Assembly (NCBI GenBank): GCA_021775755.1
Contig: JAJFHE010000050.1
Span: forward strand, 186,001 to 250,000
Direction of reading: 5' to 3'
From: Hyphomicrobiales bacterium
Lineage (GTDB): Bacteria > Pseudomonadota > Alphaproteobacteria > Rhizobiales > JAJFHB01
DNA length: 64,000 nt
Below the pieces are notes generated by a model. That model saw nothing but the letters and a program-made list of their open reading frames with translations. It did no database searches and was not told where the DNA came from. This document shows, piece after piece, positions 24,040-36,778 of the stretch; positions within the stretch are counted from its first letter, which is position 1, and each line of letters opens with the position of its first letter. The position numbers and the translations under genes were made by a program.

Positions 24040-24972
24040 ATGAATAAAGAACTGTTTTTGCCGGTACGCGGGTTTCTCGATCTGCCGAACAGTCTCGATC
24101 TGAGTGCGGCGGGCGCTGCCGTCGTCGGCATACCGTTCGACATGGGAGTGTCGAATGTGCGGGTCGGATCGCGCCACGGTCCATCCTCGATCCGCGAGCA
24201 TTGCGGGATCCTCGACCGCTACGATCCGCATGAGCCGGAGCGCGATCCTTATGCGCAGCTCGGCGTCGTGGACTGCGGCGACATCGACGTGCAGCCGGGC
24301 AAGTTCGATGTGTCCTGCGACATCATTGAAGAAGCCGTAGGCGGTATGCTCGAAGCGGATACGGTGCCGGTCGCGTGGGGCGGAGACGGATCGATCTCGT
24401 TGCCAATATCCCGCGCGCTGGCAAAGCACCACGACGGCCTCGTGCTTTTGCATTTCGACGCCCATACCGACACCTATCCGGCGCCTGAACAGGGACTGCA
24501 CACGACCGGCACCACTTTCACCTATGCGGCCGAAGAACAGCGCTACGATGTTGAGCGCAGCTTTCACATCGGGCCGCGCGGGCCGAACTCCTATGCCGGC
24601 ATCTTCGAACATACACGCGCTCAGGGTTACCGGTTGATACCGGACCGCGACATGCGTGCCCGCGGTCTTGACGACGTGCTGGCGGAGGTGCGGGACGTCG
24701 TGGGCTCAAGCCCGGTTTATCTGTGCTGGGATATGGATTTCTTCGATCCCTCCTGCGCACCGGGCGTCTGCAACCCGGTCTGGGGCGGTATTTCGGCACG
24801 AGAGGGTTTCGATATCATTGCCGGGCTTGGCGGATTGAACATTGTCTGCGTCGACATCAACACGGTTTCACCGCCCCATGACGCGGCCGGCATGACGGCG
24901 CTGCTCGCCGGTGCCATGACGGTGGAGTGCTTCTACCGGATTGCGCGAAATAAAGCGCCTAACGCGGGCTGA
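24040..24972 (+). CDS. Agmatinase/ureohydrolase family protein
   Basis: GDGSISLPISRAL, LLHFDAHTDTY, YLCWDMDFFDPSCAPG; metal-binding ureohydrolase motifs. Confidence 0.88.
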   Translation: MNKELFLPVRGFLDLPNSLDLSAAGAAVVGIPFDMGVSNVRVGSRHGPSSIREHCGILDRYDPHEPERDPYAQLGVVDCGDIDVQPGKFDVSCDIIEEAVGGMLEADTVPVAWGGDGSISLPISRALAKHHDGLVLLHFDAHTDTYPAPEQGLHTTGTTFTYAAEEQRYDVERSFHIGPRGPNSYAGIFEHTRAQGYRLIPDRDMRARGLDDVLAEVRDVVGSSPVYLCWDMDFFDPSCAPGVCNPVWGGISAREGFDIIAGLGGLNIVCVDINTVSPPHDAAGMTALLAGAMTVECFYRIARNKAPNAG

Positions 24973-25942
24973 TCAGCGTTCCCGTCTCGGTATCCCAGCG
25001 CCACAGATTGTCGTTCGTGACATGCGTACCGCCGAGCCAGAGATCTATTTCGTTCAGTGTGGCATGGTCGGCGCGGCCTGACAGCACGTTGTTGCCGGCT
25101 TCCGTCAGTTCGAGCGGGGCCACGAGATAGGATTTCATGGCCGTCTCATAAAAGCGGCCGGGGAGGCCCCTGAGAAGCGGTTGCCCGGCAAAGGCTAGGC
25201 CGTCGAGGAGATGCCAGAGCACGCTGTCGCCCATGAACCGGGCGTCTTCCTGCGCGCTTACGGCACGGAACAGATCCACCGGCGTTGCGACACCGCGTTC
25301 CTTGAGCGCCGCCAGGACGGCGTGTTCCGTGCGAGAGAGACCGGTTGTTGCATCGGGCAGTTCTTCGAGCATCCGGTTCAGGGCATGGCTAAGATGGGGC
25401 AGGGCCAAAATGCCAGATGATGCGAGCGCCGCCAGGGCTTCGGGCGTTTCCGACCGGAATGCCGCCCAGGCCTGCGATGCGGTTTCTAGCGTTTCACCCG
25501 TTAACGGCTGCGCCCTTTCGCGAAGGGACAAAATTGTCTTCGGCGTGAAGTCACTCAGATAGGTATCTCCCTGCACCAGCGACAGCCGGATAACCAGGTC
25601 GCCCCGAGCGCTGAAATAATCAAGCGCCTGAATCAGTTGCAGTTGATCGTAGAGATCGTGCTCGAACCATAATTCTATCTGCTCGAACGCATCGGCGCGT
25701 GCCAGAAGCCCGTCGCGCTCTGCAAAGGAGGCTTCCGCTTCTTCCGGGTCCGCGAAACCGTTTTCGGCGAGCCAGTGGGCGCGCGCCATGGAAAGCGTTT
25801 CATGCGATGACGTCAGCGGTACGGGTCCGATGTGCAGAACATCGCGCCACGCAAGATGGGCGGCAGGAGAACCGGCTGCATCCAGAAGCTCTACGGTGCT
25901 GTCACCGTTGGTGATGATGAGTGTCTGGTGGTCGGGGGACAC
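24959..25942 (-). CDS. DUF1835-like domain protein
   Basis: LIITNGDSTVELLDAAGSPAAHLAWRDVLHIGPVP; GTG start inferred, overlaps the queF 3' end by 4 bp numerically. Confidence 0.7.
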   Translation of the reverse strand: MSPDHQTLIITNGDSTVELLDAAGSPAAHLAWRDVLHIGPVPLTSSHETLSMARAHWLAENGFADPEEAEASFAERDGLLARADAFEQIELWFEHDLYDQLQLIQALDYFSARGDLVIRLSLVQGDTYLSDFTPKTILSLRERAQPLTGETLETASQAWAAFRSETPEALAALASSGILALPHLSHALNRMLEELPDATTGLSRTEHAVLAALKERGVATPVDLFRAVSAQEDARFMGDSVLWHLLDGLAFAGQPLLRGLPGRFYETAMKSYLVAPLELTEAGNNVLSGRADHATLNEIDLWLGGTHVTNDNLWRWDTETGTLISPR

Positions 25943-25946
25943 CGGA

Positions 25947-26417
25947 TCAGCCGCGGCCGCGGTAGGACGGCACGCCCGTGTCGGGCAGCCAGAGACTGGA
26001 GGGCGGCGCGCCGGTCTGCCAGAAAACATCGATCGGCATACCGCCGCGCGGATACCAGTAACCCGCGATACGCAGCCACACAGGTTCAAGCTCCGTGGTG
26101 AGCCGCTTGCCGATATCGATAGTGCAGCCTTCGTGAAAGGCGCCGTGATTGCGAAAGGATGTGAAATAGAGCTTCAGCGACTTTGATTCCACAAGCCATG
26201 CTCCCGGCACATAGTCGATCACAAGATGCGCAAAGTCGGGTTGACCGGTGACCGGGCAAAGCGATGTGAACTCCGGGCATGTGAAGCGCGCGACATAGTG
26301 CGTATCGGGATGCGGATTGGGCACACGCTCCAGTGCCGCTTCGTCCGGCGATGCGGGGATGGACGCATCCTGACCCAGTTGTGTCAGATGATTGGTGTCG
26401 CTGCTCATCGTCTGCAT
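25947..26417 (-). CDS. queF: NADPH-dependent 7-cyano-7-deazaguanine reductase
   Basis: [58 protein letters not shown]. Confidence 0.95.
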   Translation of the reverse strand: MQTMSSDTNHLTQLGQDASIPASPDEAALERVPNPHPDTHYVARFTCPEFTSLCPVTGQPDFAHLVIDYVPGAWLVESKSLKLYFTSFRNHGAFHEGCTIDIGKRLTTELEPVWLRIAGYWYPRGGMPIDVFWQTGAPPSSLWLPDTGVPSYRGRG

Positions 26418-26421
26418 CTAG

Positions 26422-27846
<1,425 letters not shown>

Positions 27847-27929
27847 CCGGCAAACGGCGCGACTAATCAAATCTTTACCCGCGCGCGGCTTAATGGGCGG
27901 GTCGACAACAGGTTGCGATCTCTTCGCCA

Positions 27930-28250
27930 ATGTACTTCCTGCGCCGAATTCCAAGGCCGCTCTCTCTTACGGTCGCCATGCTCGTTGCGCTTGGCTATTT
28001 TCTGTTCCATGCAGAGCACGGGTCGTACGGTCACCGCGCGTCCATTTATGTACGTGCGGAGGTGAATTCTCTTGAGGCGGAACTTGCCGGACTGAAGAAC
28101 GAACGCGACCGTCTGGAGCATGCGGTTTCGCTCATGCGGCCGGAGAGCCTTGATCCGGATTTGCTTGAAGAACTGGTGCGCGCAGACCTCGGTTATGTTT
28201 CAGAAACCGAGCTTGTGCTGTTCAACGATATTCCGCCTTCAGTTCAATAA
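27930..28250 (+). CDS. Septum formation initiator family (FtsB/DivIC-like)
   Basis: One N-terminal TM followed by coiled coil EVNSLEAELAGLKNERDRLEHAVSLMRPESLDPDLLEELVRADLGY; downstream of eno. Confidence 0.88.
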   Translation: MYFLRRIPRPLSLTVAMLVALGYFLFHAEHGSYGHRASIYVRAEVNSLEAELAGLKNERDRLEHAVSLMRPESLDPDLLEELVRADLGYVSETELVLFNDIPPSVQ

Positions 28251-28399
28251 GTGTGACATAACTGCATTCAAGTTAATCACTGTAATTCCTCATTAATTCA
28301 ATTGGTTATCTCGTGTTTTTGCGAAAGATCCGCGCTGGTGTTGCACCGGCCAATCCTTTATGGTGGAACCAGTTCAGGAGCCACTTGGGGAAAAATTGC

Positions 28400-29452
28400 A
28401 TGGCGGCCGACAAAAAGCCTGCGGCAACAAAAGCCGCGGAGAGGTCCAGGAAGTCGAAGCGGGCGGCGCCCGAAAAATCCATAGAATTCACGCCGGAACA
28501 GGAACTGGCCGCCTACAAGGAAATGCTGTTGATCCGCCGTTTTGAGGAAAAAGCGGGTCAGATGTACGGCATGGGTATGATCGGCGGGTTCTGCCACCTT
28601 TATATCGGACAGGAAGCGGTCGTCATCGGCCTGCAGATGGCAATCGGCGAGGGTGATCAACTGATCACTTCGTACCGTGACCACGGCCACATGCTGGCGG
28701 CGGGCATGGAACCGCGCGGCGTCATGGCGGAGCTGACCGGGCGGCGAAACGGCTATTCGCGCGGCAAGGGCGGCTCGATGCACATGTTCAGCCGGGAAAA
28801 GAACTTCTATGGCGGCCACGGGATCGTGGCTGCACAGGTTCCGCTGGGAACGGGGCTTGCCTTTTCCAACAAATACAATGGTACGGACAGGGTCTCCCTT
28901 ACGTTTTTCGGCGAGGGCGCGACAAACCAGGGTCAGGTCTATGAGAGCTTCAACATCGCCTCTTTGTGGAAGCTGCCCGTGGTCTATGTGATCGAGAACA
29001 ACCGTTACGCCATGGGCACGGCGGTAACGCGCGCGGCGGCAAAATCGGAAGAACTTTACAACAGAGGGTCGGTTTACGGCATTCCCGGCGAACAGGTCGA
29101 CGGCATGGATGTGCGCGCGGTCAAGGCCGCCGGCGACAAGGCGGTTGCCCACTGCCGTGCCGGTAACGGCCCGATGATCCTTGAAATGATGACCTACCGC
29201 TATCGCGGCCATTCCATGTCGGATCCGGCGAAATACCGTACCAAGGAAGAGGTTCAGAAAATGCGGCAGGAGCATGATCCGATCGAACAGGTGCGGGCGC
29301 GCCTCATCGGATCGAATGCGGCTTCGGAAGACGAGCTCAAGGGCATCGACAAGGACATCCGCGCCGTTGTCGCCGAAGCGGCGGAGTATGCGCAAAACGA
29401 TCCGGAGCCGGATGCGTCGGAACTTTGGACCGACATTCTGGTGGATGCGTAG
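28400..29452 (+). CDS. pdhA: Pyruvate dehydrogenase E1 alpha subunit
   Basis: [32 protein letters not shown]...; TPP-dependent E1 alpha. Confidence 0.96.
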   Translation: MAADKKPAATKAAERSRKSKRAAPEKSIEFTPEQELAAYKEMLLIRRFEEKAGQMYGMGMIGGFCHLYIGQEAVVIGLQMAIGEGDQLITSYRDHGHMLAAGMEPRGVMAELTGRRNGYSRGKGGSMHMFSREKNFYGGHGIVAAQVPLGTGLAFSNKYNGTDRVSLTFFGEGATNQGQVYESFNIASLWKLPVVYVIENNRYAMGTAVTRAAAKSEELYNRGSVYGIPGEQVDGMDVRAVKAAGDKAVAHCRAGNGPMILEMMTYRYRGHSMSDPAKYRTKEEVQKMRQEHDPIEQVRARLIGSNAASEDELKGIDKDIRAVVAEAAEYAQNDPEPDASELWTDILVDA

Positions 29453-29463
29453 GGGGGACGGAC

Positions 29464-30879
29464 ATGCCTATTGAAATTCTCATGCCCGCCCTGTCGCCGA
29501 CGATGGAAGAGGGCACCTTGGCAAAGTGGCTCGTCAAGGAGGGCGACGAAGTCACCTCCGGCGATGTGATTGCTGAAATCGAAACCGACAAGGCGACGAT
29601 GGAAGTCGAAGCGGTCGAAGAAGGCCGCATCGGCAAGATCCTCATCGGCGAAGGCACCGAGGGTGTCAAAGTCAACGTACCGATCGCCGTGCTGCTTGAA
29701 GATGGCGAGGATGCGGCGGCAATTACAACAAGCGCTGCTCCCGCGCCCGGTCAGGAGTCGAGCGGCGGCGGTGCACCCGAAGCCGCGCCGGTTGAGCCCG
29801 CGCCGGCTGCCGCGCCTGCGCCAACCGCTACGCCAGCGCCGCAACCTGTGGCATCGGTCCCGGCAGCCGATACGGAAATCCCCGCCGGCACCGAAATCGT
29901 GTCGATGACCGTGCGTGAGGCGTTGCGCGATGCAATGGCTGAAGAAATGCGCAGTGACGATGCGGTCTTCGTCATGGGCGAGGAGGTGGCTGAGTATCAG
30001 GGCGCCTACAAGGTTACGCAGGGGTTGTTGGACGAGTTCGGCGGCCGGCGCGTTATCGATACACCGATTACCGAGCACGGATTTACCGGTGTCGGGGTCG
30101 GCGCCGCTTTCGGCAAGCTGAAGCCCATTGTCGAGTTTATGACGTTCAATTTCGCCATGCAGGCGATCGATCACATCATAAACTCTGCTGCAAAGACACT
30201 CTATATGTCCGGCGGCCAGATGGGCTGTTCGATCGTATTCCGAGGACCGAATGGTGCGGCCTCGCGCGTCGGCGCGCAGCACAGTCAGGACTACTCCGCG
30301 TGGTATTCAGCCGTTCCGGGGCTCAAGGTGATCGCGCCTCATACGGCAGCGGATGCCAAGGGCCTCCTGAAGTCGGCAATTCGCGATCCGAATCCGGTCA
30401 TTTTTCTGGAAAACGAAATTCTCTATGGGCAGACGTTCGATGTGCCCGTGCTCGATGACTGGACCGTGCCTATCGGCAAGGCAAAGATTGTGCGTGAGGG
30501 TTCGGATGTGACGCTGGTGTCGTTCTCACACGGCATGAGCTACGCCCTCGACGCCGCCGATCAACTCGCCCAGGAGGGTATCTCGGCGGAAGTCATCGAT
30601 CTCAGAACGCTTCGGCCGATGGACACAGATACCATCCTCGCGTCGGTGCGCAAAACCAACCGGATCGTCACCGTCGAAGAGGGTTGGCCGACTTGCGGCA
30701 TCGGTTCGGAGATTGCCGCCGTTGTGGTGGCGCAGGCTTTCGATCATCTCGATGCGCCACCGACCCGGGTTTCCGGCAAAGACGTGCCGATGCCCTATGC
30801 GGCGAACCTTGAAAAACTGGCATTGCCGTCCGTGCAGGATGTTGTCGATGCCGCCAAATCTGTCTGCTACGCGGGCTGA
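29464..30879 (+). CDS. pdhB: Pyruvate dehydrogenase E1 beta subunit with N-terminal lipoyl domain
   Basis: [17 protein letters not shown]...[14 protein letters not shown] lipoyl domain followed by transketolase-like E1 beta. Confidence 0.96.
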   Translation: MPIEILMPALSPTMEEGTLAKWLVKEGDEVTSGDVIAEIETDKATMEVEAVEEGRIGKILIGEGTEGVKVNVPIAVLLEDGEDAAAITTSAAPAPGQESSGGGAPEAAPVEPAPAAAPAPTATPAPQPVASVPAADTEIPAGTEIVSMTVREALRDAMAEEMRSDDAVFVMGEEVAEYQGAYKVTQGLLDEFGGRRVIDTPITEHGFTGVGVGAAFGKLKPIVEFMTFNFAMQAIDHIINSAAKTLYMSGGQMGCSIVFRGPNGAASRVGAQHSQDYSAWYSAVPGLKVIAPHTAADAKGLLKSAIRDPNPVIFLENEILYGQTFDVPVLDDWTVPIGKAKIVREGSDVTLVSFSHGMSYALDAADQLAQEGISAEVIDLRTLRPMDTDTILASVRKTNRIVTVEEGWPTCGIGSEIAAVVVAQAFDHLDAPPTRVSGKDVPMPYAANLEKLALPSVQDVVDAAKSVCYAG

Positions 30880-30905
30880 ACCCCGCGCGCCCTCCGGAGA
30901 GCCTT

Positions 30906-32258
30906 ATGCCGACACCCATCCTTATGCCCGCGCTGTCGCCCACCATGGAAGCGGGCACTCTCGCAAAATGGCACGTCAAGGAAGGCGACAACGTCACATC
31001 CGGCGACGTTATCGCGGAGATTGAAACCGACAAGGCCACCATGGAGGTGGAAGCGGTCGATGAAGGTACGATCGGCAAAATCGTCGTTGGAGAAGGGGCC
31101 GAAGACGTTAAGGTGAACGCGCTAATCGCGGTTTTGCTGGAGGAGGGCGAAGACGCTTCTTTGATCGACGCCACGGCCCTGGGCGGTGCGCCTGCGCCCG
31201 CCGCGACTGCCGCCCCAACGTCGCCGTCTTCCGTGGCGGAGCCTGCGGCTCAGGCAGCGCCCGCTGCACCCGCGCCACAAACAGCGCCTGCTGCCGCACA
31301 AGTGCCGCCAGCAAGTGGCGAGCGTGTCTTTGCAAGTCCGCTGGCGCGACGGTTGGCACAACAAAACAGTATCGACCTGGGGCTGCTGGCCGGGACCGGG
31401 CCGCACGGCCGTGTCGTGAAACGAGACATTGAACAGGCACTGACGGATGGCGTTCCGCAAAAGACGGTGACGCCTCAACAACAGGCCGGGGCAGGCGCTC
31501 CCGCGCTTGCGGCGGGTCCGGGCACGTCCGAAGTTCTGGCGCTCTATGAAGAGGGTACTTACGATGTCGTCCCACATGACGGGATGCGCAAAATCGTTGC
31601 CGCGCGGCTGCAGGAATCCAAGCAGACTATTCCACATTTCTATCTCGCGCTCGATTGCGAACTCGACACATTGCTGGCTATGCGCAAGAGCTTCAACGAA
31701 CGCGCGCCGAAGGATGGCGACGGCAAGCCGGAATTCAAGCTCTCCGTCAACGACTTCGTCATCAAGGCGCTTGCCGTCGCATTGCAGCGTGTTCCGGATG
31801 CCAATGTGACCTGGACCGATCAGGGCATGCTCAAGCACACCCGCAGCGATGTCGGCGTTGCGGTGGCGGTGGAAGGCGGTCTCTTTACGCCGGTAATCCG
31901 GCAGGCGGAGGCAAAGGGACTTGCCGCGATTTCGAACGAGATGAAAGACCTTGCGGGCCGCGCGCGTAAACGGCGTCTGGCGCCGCATGAGTATCAGGGT
32001 GGAACGTCTGCGGTTTCAAACCTCGGCATGTTCGGCATCACTGAATTTTCCGCCGTCATTAATCCGCCGCACGCGACGATCCTTGCCGTCGGTGCGGGGC
32101 AGCGCCGGGCTGTCGTCAAGGGCGACGAGATCGTGGCCCGAACCGTCATGACTGTGACGCTCTCGTGCGATCACAGAGCGGTTGACGGTGCCCTCGGTGC
32201 GGAGCTTCTGGGAGCATTCAAGGATTGCATAGAAGAACCCGGCATGATGCTGGTGTAG
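30906..32258 (+). CDS. pdhC: Dihydrolipoamide acetyltransferase (PDH E2)
   Basis: Lipoyl domain, E3-binding motif [35 protein letters not shown], catalytic [14 protein letters not shown]. Confidence 0.96.
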   Translation: MPTPILMPALSPTMEAGTLAKWHVKEGDNVTSGDVIAEIETDKATMEVEAVDEGTIGKIVVGEGAEDVKVNALIAVLLEEGEDASLIDATALGGAPAPAATAAPTSPSSVAEPAAQAAPAAPAPQTAPAAAQVPPASGERVFASPLARRLAQQNSIDLGLLAGTGPHGRVVKRDIEQALTDGVPQKTVTPQQQAGAGAPALAAGPGTSEVLALYEEGTYDVVPHDGMRKIVAARLQESKQTIPHFYLALDCELDTLLAMRKSFNERAPKDGDGKPEFKLSVNDFVIKALAVALQRVPDANVTWTDQGMLKHTRSDVGVAVAVEGGLFTPVIRQAEAKGLAAISNEMKDLAGRARKRRLAPHEYQGGTSAVSNLGMFGITEFSAVINPPHATILAVGAGQRRAVVKGDEIVARTVMTVTLSCDHRAVDGALGAELLGAFKDCIEEPGMMLV

Positions 32259-32317
32259 GCGGTCGGCATCAGGGGGCACTAGAGGGAATTCGCGCAAGAG
32301 TTTGGTCGGGTTGCGTC

Positions 32318-32956
32318 ATGAAAACGGTACTTGCTTTTGGAGACTCTCTCACCTGGGGCGCGGTTCCCGGCACACAGGAGCGTCATGAGTTCGATGTTCG
32401 CTGGCCGAATGTCCTTGAAGAAGCGCTCAAGGGAAAAATCCGCGTCGTTGAAAATGGCGTAAACGGACGAACCACGACGCGCGACGATCCGTTTGCGTCG
32501 TACCGCAATGGCGCAGAGGCGCTGCCCTATCTTCTCGAAGCGCATTCGCCCCTCGATCTTGTGATCATCATGCTCGGAACCAACGATCTCAATTACTGCT
32601 ATGGCGGTCGGGCCTTTGAGGCAATGATCGGAATGGACCGTCTGGTGGAGATTGTTCAACACCATACCTATCCGCGCGCCACCGCTGCCCCGAAGGTGCT
32701 GCTGGTGGCGCCACCGCATTTGCGCGCGCCGCGCAGCGACCCCGACTATGTGGAGTATTTCGGCGGCGCCATCGATGAGTCGAAGCTTCTCGCCGGGCTC
32801 TATGAACGGGTGGCGCAGGAGCGCGGTTGTGCCGTCATGAACGCCGCCAAAATTTCCAAGGTCAGCCCGATCGACGGCTGCCATCTGAACGAAAAGAACA
32901 CGCGCGCGATCGGCACCAGCCTCGGACCGATCGTACAGGATCTGCTTGATTTGTGA
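32318..32956 (+). CDS. SGNH/GDSL hydrolase (arylesterase-like)
   Basis: MKTVLAFGDSLTWGAVPG...IMLGTNDL...DGCHLNEKN. Confidence 0.93.
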   Translation: MKTVLAFGDSLTWGAVPGTQERHEFDVRWPNVLEEALKGKIRVVENGVNGRTTTRDDPFASYRNGAEALPYLLEAHSPLDLVIIMLGTNDLNYCYGGRAFEAMIGMDRLVEIVQHHTYPRATAAPKVLLVAPPHLRAPRSDPDYVEYFGGAIDESKLLAGLYERVAQERGCAVMNAAKISKVSPIDGCHLNEKNTRAIGTSLGPIVQDLLDL

Positions 32957-32982
32957 GGCTGTGGCCGGAAGGAAATGAACCC

Positions 32983-34383
32983 ATGAGCGATACGACATTC
33001 GATGTCATCATTGTCGGTGCGGGGCCGGGAGGCTACGTGGCGGCAATCCGTGGCGCTCAGCTTGGTCTCAAGATCGCGATCGTTGAGGAAAAGCATCTCG
33101 GCGGTATCTGCCTCAACTGGGGCTGCATCCCCACTAAGGCGCTGCTGCGCACGTCGGAAATCTATCACTACATGCACAACGCAAAGGATTACGGCCTATC
33201 CGTCGAGAACCCATCATTTTCAATTGCAGATGTGGTGAAACGCTCACGCACCGTCTCGCGGCGCCTCAATCAGGGTGTTGGGCACCTTCTGAAGAAGAAC
33301 AAGGTCACGGTTATTGACGGGCGCGGACGTCTTAACGGCCCCGGCAAGGTGATCGTTACCAAGGATGGGGCGGATGTTGGAACACTTCAGGCCAAGCACG
33401 TCATCATGGCGACCGGCGCTCGGCCAAGGGCGCTGCCGGGCCTGGAGGCGGACGGCAAGCTCGTGTGGAGCTATTTCGAAGCACTGGTACCAGATGAAAT
33501 GCCAAAATCCATGCTGGTGATCGGATCGGGGGCCATCGGCATCGAGTTTGCCTCGTTCTATCTCACGATGGGCGCCGATGTGACGGTCGTCGAAATCATG
33601 GACACCATCATGCCGGTGGAAGATCCCGAGATATCCGCTCTCGCGCGCAAGCGCATGGAAAAGCAGGGCATGAAAATTCTGACCGGCGCGAAAGTGAACG
33701 GACTGAAGAAGGCTGCAAACACCGTCACGGCGACCATTGAAGGCAAGGATGGAAAAGTCGAGGAACTGACCGTCGACCGGGTTATTTCAGCCGTTGGTGT
33801 GCAGGGCAACATCGAGGACATCGGTCTGGAGACGACCAAGGTCAAGACAGACCGGGGCATAATTGTCGCCGACGGCTACGGGCGCACCGATGAGCCGGGC
33901 GTCTATGCCATCGGTGACGTTGCCGGCCCGCCGATGCTGGCCCACAAGGCGGAGCATGAGGGTGTCATCTGCGTTGAGAAGATTGCCGGGCTGGATGCGC
34001 ATCCGATGGACAAAAGGAAGATTCCCGGCTGCACTTATTGCCACCCGCAGGTCGCAAGCGTCGGCCTGACGGAAGCCGCCGCGAAAGATGCCGGTCACGA
34101 GATTAAAGTCGGCAGGTTTCCGTTTGCCGGCAACGGCAAAGCCATCGCGCTCGGCGAACCCGATGGCCTCGTGAAGACGATATTCGACACCAAGACCGGG
34201 CAATTGCTCGGCGCCCACCTGGTGGGAGCGGAAGTAACAGAGCTCATTCAGGGATTTGTGGTCGCCATGAACCTTGAGACCACGGAAGAAGATCTGATGC
34301 ACACGGTCTTCCCGCATCCGACGCTGTCGGAAATGATGCACGAGTCCGTGCTCGACGCCTATGGCCGTGTCATTCACATGTAG
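32983..34383 (+). CDS. lpdA: Dihydrolipoyl dehydrogenase
   Basis: FDVIIVGAGPGGYVAAIRGAQLG...GGICLNWGCIPTKALL. Confidence 0.96.
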   Translation: MSDTTFDVIIVGAGPGGYVAAIRGAQLGLKIAIVEEKHLGGICLNWGCIPTKALLRTSEIYHYMHNAKDYGLSVENPSFSIADVVKRSRTVSRRLNQGVGHLLKKNKVTVIDGRGRLNGPGKVIVTKDGADVGTLQAKHVIMATGARPRALPGLEADGKLVWSYFEALVPDEMPKSMLVIGSGAIGIEFASFYLTMGADVTVVEIMDTIMPVEDPEISALARKRMEKQGMKILTGAKVNGLKKAANTVTATIEGKDGKVEELTVDRVISAVGVQGNIEDIGLETTKVKTDRGIIVADGYGRTDEPGVYAIGDVAGPPMLAHKAEHEGVICVEKIAGLDAHPMDKRKIPGCTYCHPQVASVGLTEAAAKDAGHEIKVGRFPFAGNGKAIALGEPDGLVKTIFDTKTGQLLGAHLVGAEVTELIQGFVVAMNLETTEEDLMHTVFPHPTLSEMMHESVLDAYGRVIHM

Positions 34384-34386
34384 CGG

Positions 34387-34803
34387 CTACTCACGCCCGT
34401 CGATTTTAGGCACGCCGGACGTTGGGCGTGGTTGTGCGGGTTCAGGCGCCGGTTCAGCTTCGGGTGTTGATTCCGGTCTCGGCGCAGCATCGCCGGGACG
34501 GCGAAGATCGATTTTCAGCTTTCGGCTCAGTTCATCAAGGTCCGGGTATACGGTTTCGCGCACCAGATAACCGGTTGAGACGAGATCCTGGATGGACATT
34601 CTGTTGTAGATGAACATGAACACCAGGCCGGAAAAGCCGAACGACAGAATGGCTGCCAGAAACATGATGCCGAAATACTTCCAGTCGCCGCGGAACATCG
34701 CCGGAAACGGTCCGAAAAACAAAACCGTCCACGAAAAGCCCACCGGCGCCTCGCGGATCGCGTTGGTTTTCGGGTGCTCAAAGGTAATCGAGGTATAGGC
34801 CAT
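34387..34803 (-). CDS. DUF2628/HrgC-like small membrane protein
   Basis: AIREAPVGFSWTVLFFGPFPAMFRGDWKYFGIMFLAAILSFGFSGLVFMFIYNR. Confidence 0.7.
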   Translation of the reverse strand: MAYTSITFEHPKTNAIREAPVGFSWTVLFFGPFPAMFRGDWKYFGIMFLAAILSFGFSGLVFMFIYNRMSIQDLVSTGYLVRETVYPDLDELSRKLKIDLRRPGDAAPRPESTPEAEPAPEPAQPRPTSGVPKIDGRE

Positions 34804-35039
34804 GCCGGAGTTGTCTTTGGATAATGGTCGCCACGTGCCGGTTGAATGTGCAGAGGATGGGCGTGTATTTCAAGTGCATGTATCGACTTAACTCGCCTGA
34901 TCCGGGGTCCACGTAGTGCTTGACGGGCCTCAAGCGCTCGGCCATGAGTTAAGGGTGAGGGTACAGCAACCGTGGATGCGGCCGGTTGGGGGAACCAAAC
35001 CGTTCAGCCGGCGCAAAGCGGCAGGCGAAGGAGAACGAC

Positions 35040-35279
35040 ATGGGCATTATTTTGTGGCTGGTGGTAGGTGTAATTGCCGGGTTCATCGCGGAAAAAGTGA
35101 TGGGAACCGATCATGGCTTGTTGATGAACCTGGTTGTCGGTATTGCCGGCGCGTTTATCGGCGGGTTCCTGGCGCAGGCGCTGGGTATTCATTTCGCCGG
35201 CTTCCTCGGCACCATTATTGTTGCGACCGTTGGCGCAATCATACTGTTGTATGCGCTGAAGCTGATCAAATCGAGGTAG
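35040..35279 (+). CDS. GlsB/YeaQ/YmgE-family stress membrane protein
   Basis: MGIILWLVVGVIAGFIAEKVMGTDHGLLMNLVVGIAGAFIGGFLA. Confidence 0.9.
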   Translation: MGIILWLVVGVIAGFIAEKVMGTDHGLLMNLVVGIAGAFIGGFLAQALGIHFAGFLGTIIVATVGAIILLYALKLIKSR

Positions 35280-35293
35280 GTACCGGCACGTAA

Positions 35294-36250
35294 ATGGTAA
35301 CGGTTCTCGACCAGACGAAAAGCGAACGGCCGCGGCATCCTGAAAAGGTGCGGCGGCCGGATACGCCGATCCTGCGCAAACCGGACTGGATCCGCGTTAA
35401 AGCGCCGGGCCATCCGGTTTACAACGAAACCCGCAAGATCGTCCGCGAGAACAATCTCGTCACCGTGTGTGAGGAGGCGGGCTGCCCCAATATCGGCGAA
35501 TGCTGGGCGCAGCGCCACGCCACATTCATGATCATGGGCGACACCTGCACGCGGGCTTGCGCATTCTGCAATGTACGCACCGGGATGCCGGAGCCCCTCG
35601 ATGCCGGCGAGCCGGAAAGTGTAGCCGAGGCAACCGCGCAACTGAAACTCAAGCATGTGGTGATCACATCGGTAGACCGTGACGATCTCCCGGACGGCGG
35701 CGCGCAACACTTTGCCGATGTCATCGCGGCGACGCGAGCGCACAATCCGCAGACGACGATAGAGATCCTGACGCCGGACTTCCTGCGCAAGGACGGCGCT
35801 CTGGAAGTCGTTGCGGCGGCTCGACCGGATGTCTTCAATCACAATCTGGAAACAGTTCCCTCGCTTTATCTGCGGGTGAGGCCGGGTGCCAGGTATTTTC
35901 ACTCCCTGCGCCTGTTGCAGCAGGTGAAGGAGATTCATCCGCAACAATTCACCAAATCCGGCATCATGGTGGGCCTCGGCGAAACCCGCGATGAAGTGCT
36001 GCAGGTGATGGATGACATGCGCGCCGCGTCGATTGATTTTCTGACCATCGGCCAGTATCTGCAGCCCTCGCGCAAACATCACGCGATTGACCGTTTCGTG
36101 ACGCCGGAAGAGTTCAAGTCTTACGAGACCATCGCCTATGCGAAAGGGTTTCTGCTTGTCTCCGCGAGCCCCCTGACGCGGTCATCGCACCATGCGGGCG
36201 ATGATTTCGAACGTCTGCGGGCCGCACGGCGCGCGCAAGCCGGCGTTTAA
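35294..36250 (+). CDS. lipA: Lipoyl synthase
   Basis: [13 protein letters not shown] and radical-SAM [10 protein letters not shown]. Confidence 0.97.
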   Translation: MVTVLDQTKSERPRHPEKVRRPDTPILRKPDWIRVKAPGHPVYNETRKIVRENNLVTVCEEAGCPNIGECWAQRHATFMIMGDTCTRACAFCNVRTGMPEPLDAGEPESVAEATAQLKLKHVVITSVDRDDLPDGGAQHFADVIAATRAHNPQTTIEILTPDFLRKDGALEVVAAARPDVFNHNLETVPSLYLRVRPGARYFHSLRLLQQVKEIHPQQFTKSGIMVGLGETRDEVLQVMDDMRAASIDFLTIGQYLQPSRKHHAIDRFVTPEEFKSYETIAYAKGFLLVSASPLTRSSHHAGDDFERLRAARRAQAGV

Positions 36251-36267
36251 GGGCGGACCCTATCCAA

Positions 36268-36723
36268 ATGGTTTCGTTCAAGGCCGTTGAGCGCGTTCCC
36301 TATACCGCCGAACAGATGTTCGATCTGGTGGCGTCCGTGGAAACTTACGAGGAGTTTCTGCCGTTGTGCGAACGATCCGTTGTGATCGAGCGGCGTACGA
36401 TCGACGATACGCACGAAGAACTCTTCACAATCCTCGAGCTCAGACACAAGAAGACGGGCGTGCGCGACACATTCGAAAGCACCGTTCATCTCGACCGCGA
36501 CCTCATGCAGATCGAGACCATTGCCGATTCCGGCCCGGTAAAGCACCTGAAAAGCCGCTGGAGCTTTGAGGATGTCGCCGATGGAGGGTCGGAGGCGCGG
36601 TTTACCGTTGAGTATCAGATGCGCGGCACGATGCTGCAGATGCTGGTCGGCAAGCTCTATCAGATCCTGTTCGAGCGCATCGCGAGCGCCTTCAAGGAAC
36701 GCGCACGGGTTGTCTACGGATAG
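36268..36723 (+). CDS. RatA/COQ10 START-domain protein
   Basis: VPYTAEQMFDLVASVETYEEFLPLCERSVV...; adjacent to lipA. Confidence 0.93.
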   Translation: MVSFKAVERVPYTAEQMFDLVASVETYEEFLPLCERSVVIERRTIDDTHEELFTILELRHKKTGVRDTFESTVHLDRDLMQIETIADSGPVKHLKSRWSFEDVADGGSEARFTVEYQMRGTMLQMLVGKLYQILFERIASAFKERARVVYG

Positions 36724-36778
36724 ATCTGACAACGTAAGGCAAACGTCAACGGTTCCGTTCGATTGTTTCAAAATTATA

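Noticed and set aside
28358-29395. 345-aa minus-strand ORF (and 29254-30282)
   Set aside because: Antisense to pdhA/pdhB; the sense products are unmistakable.
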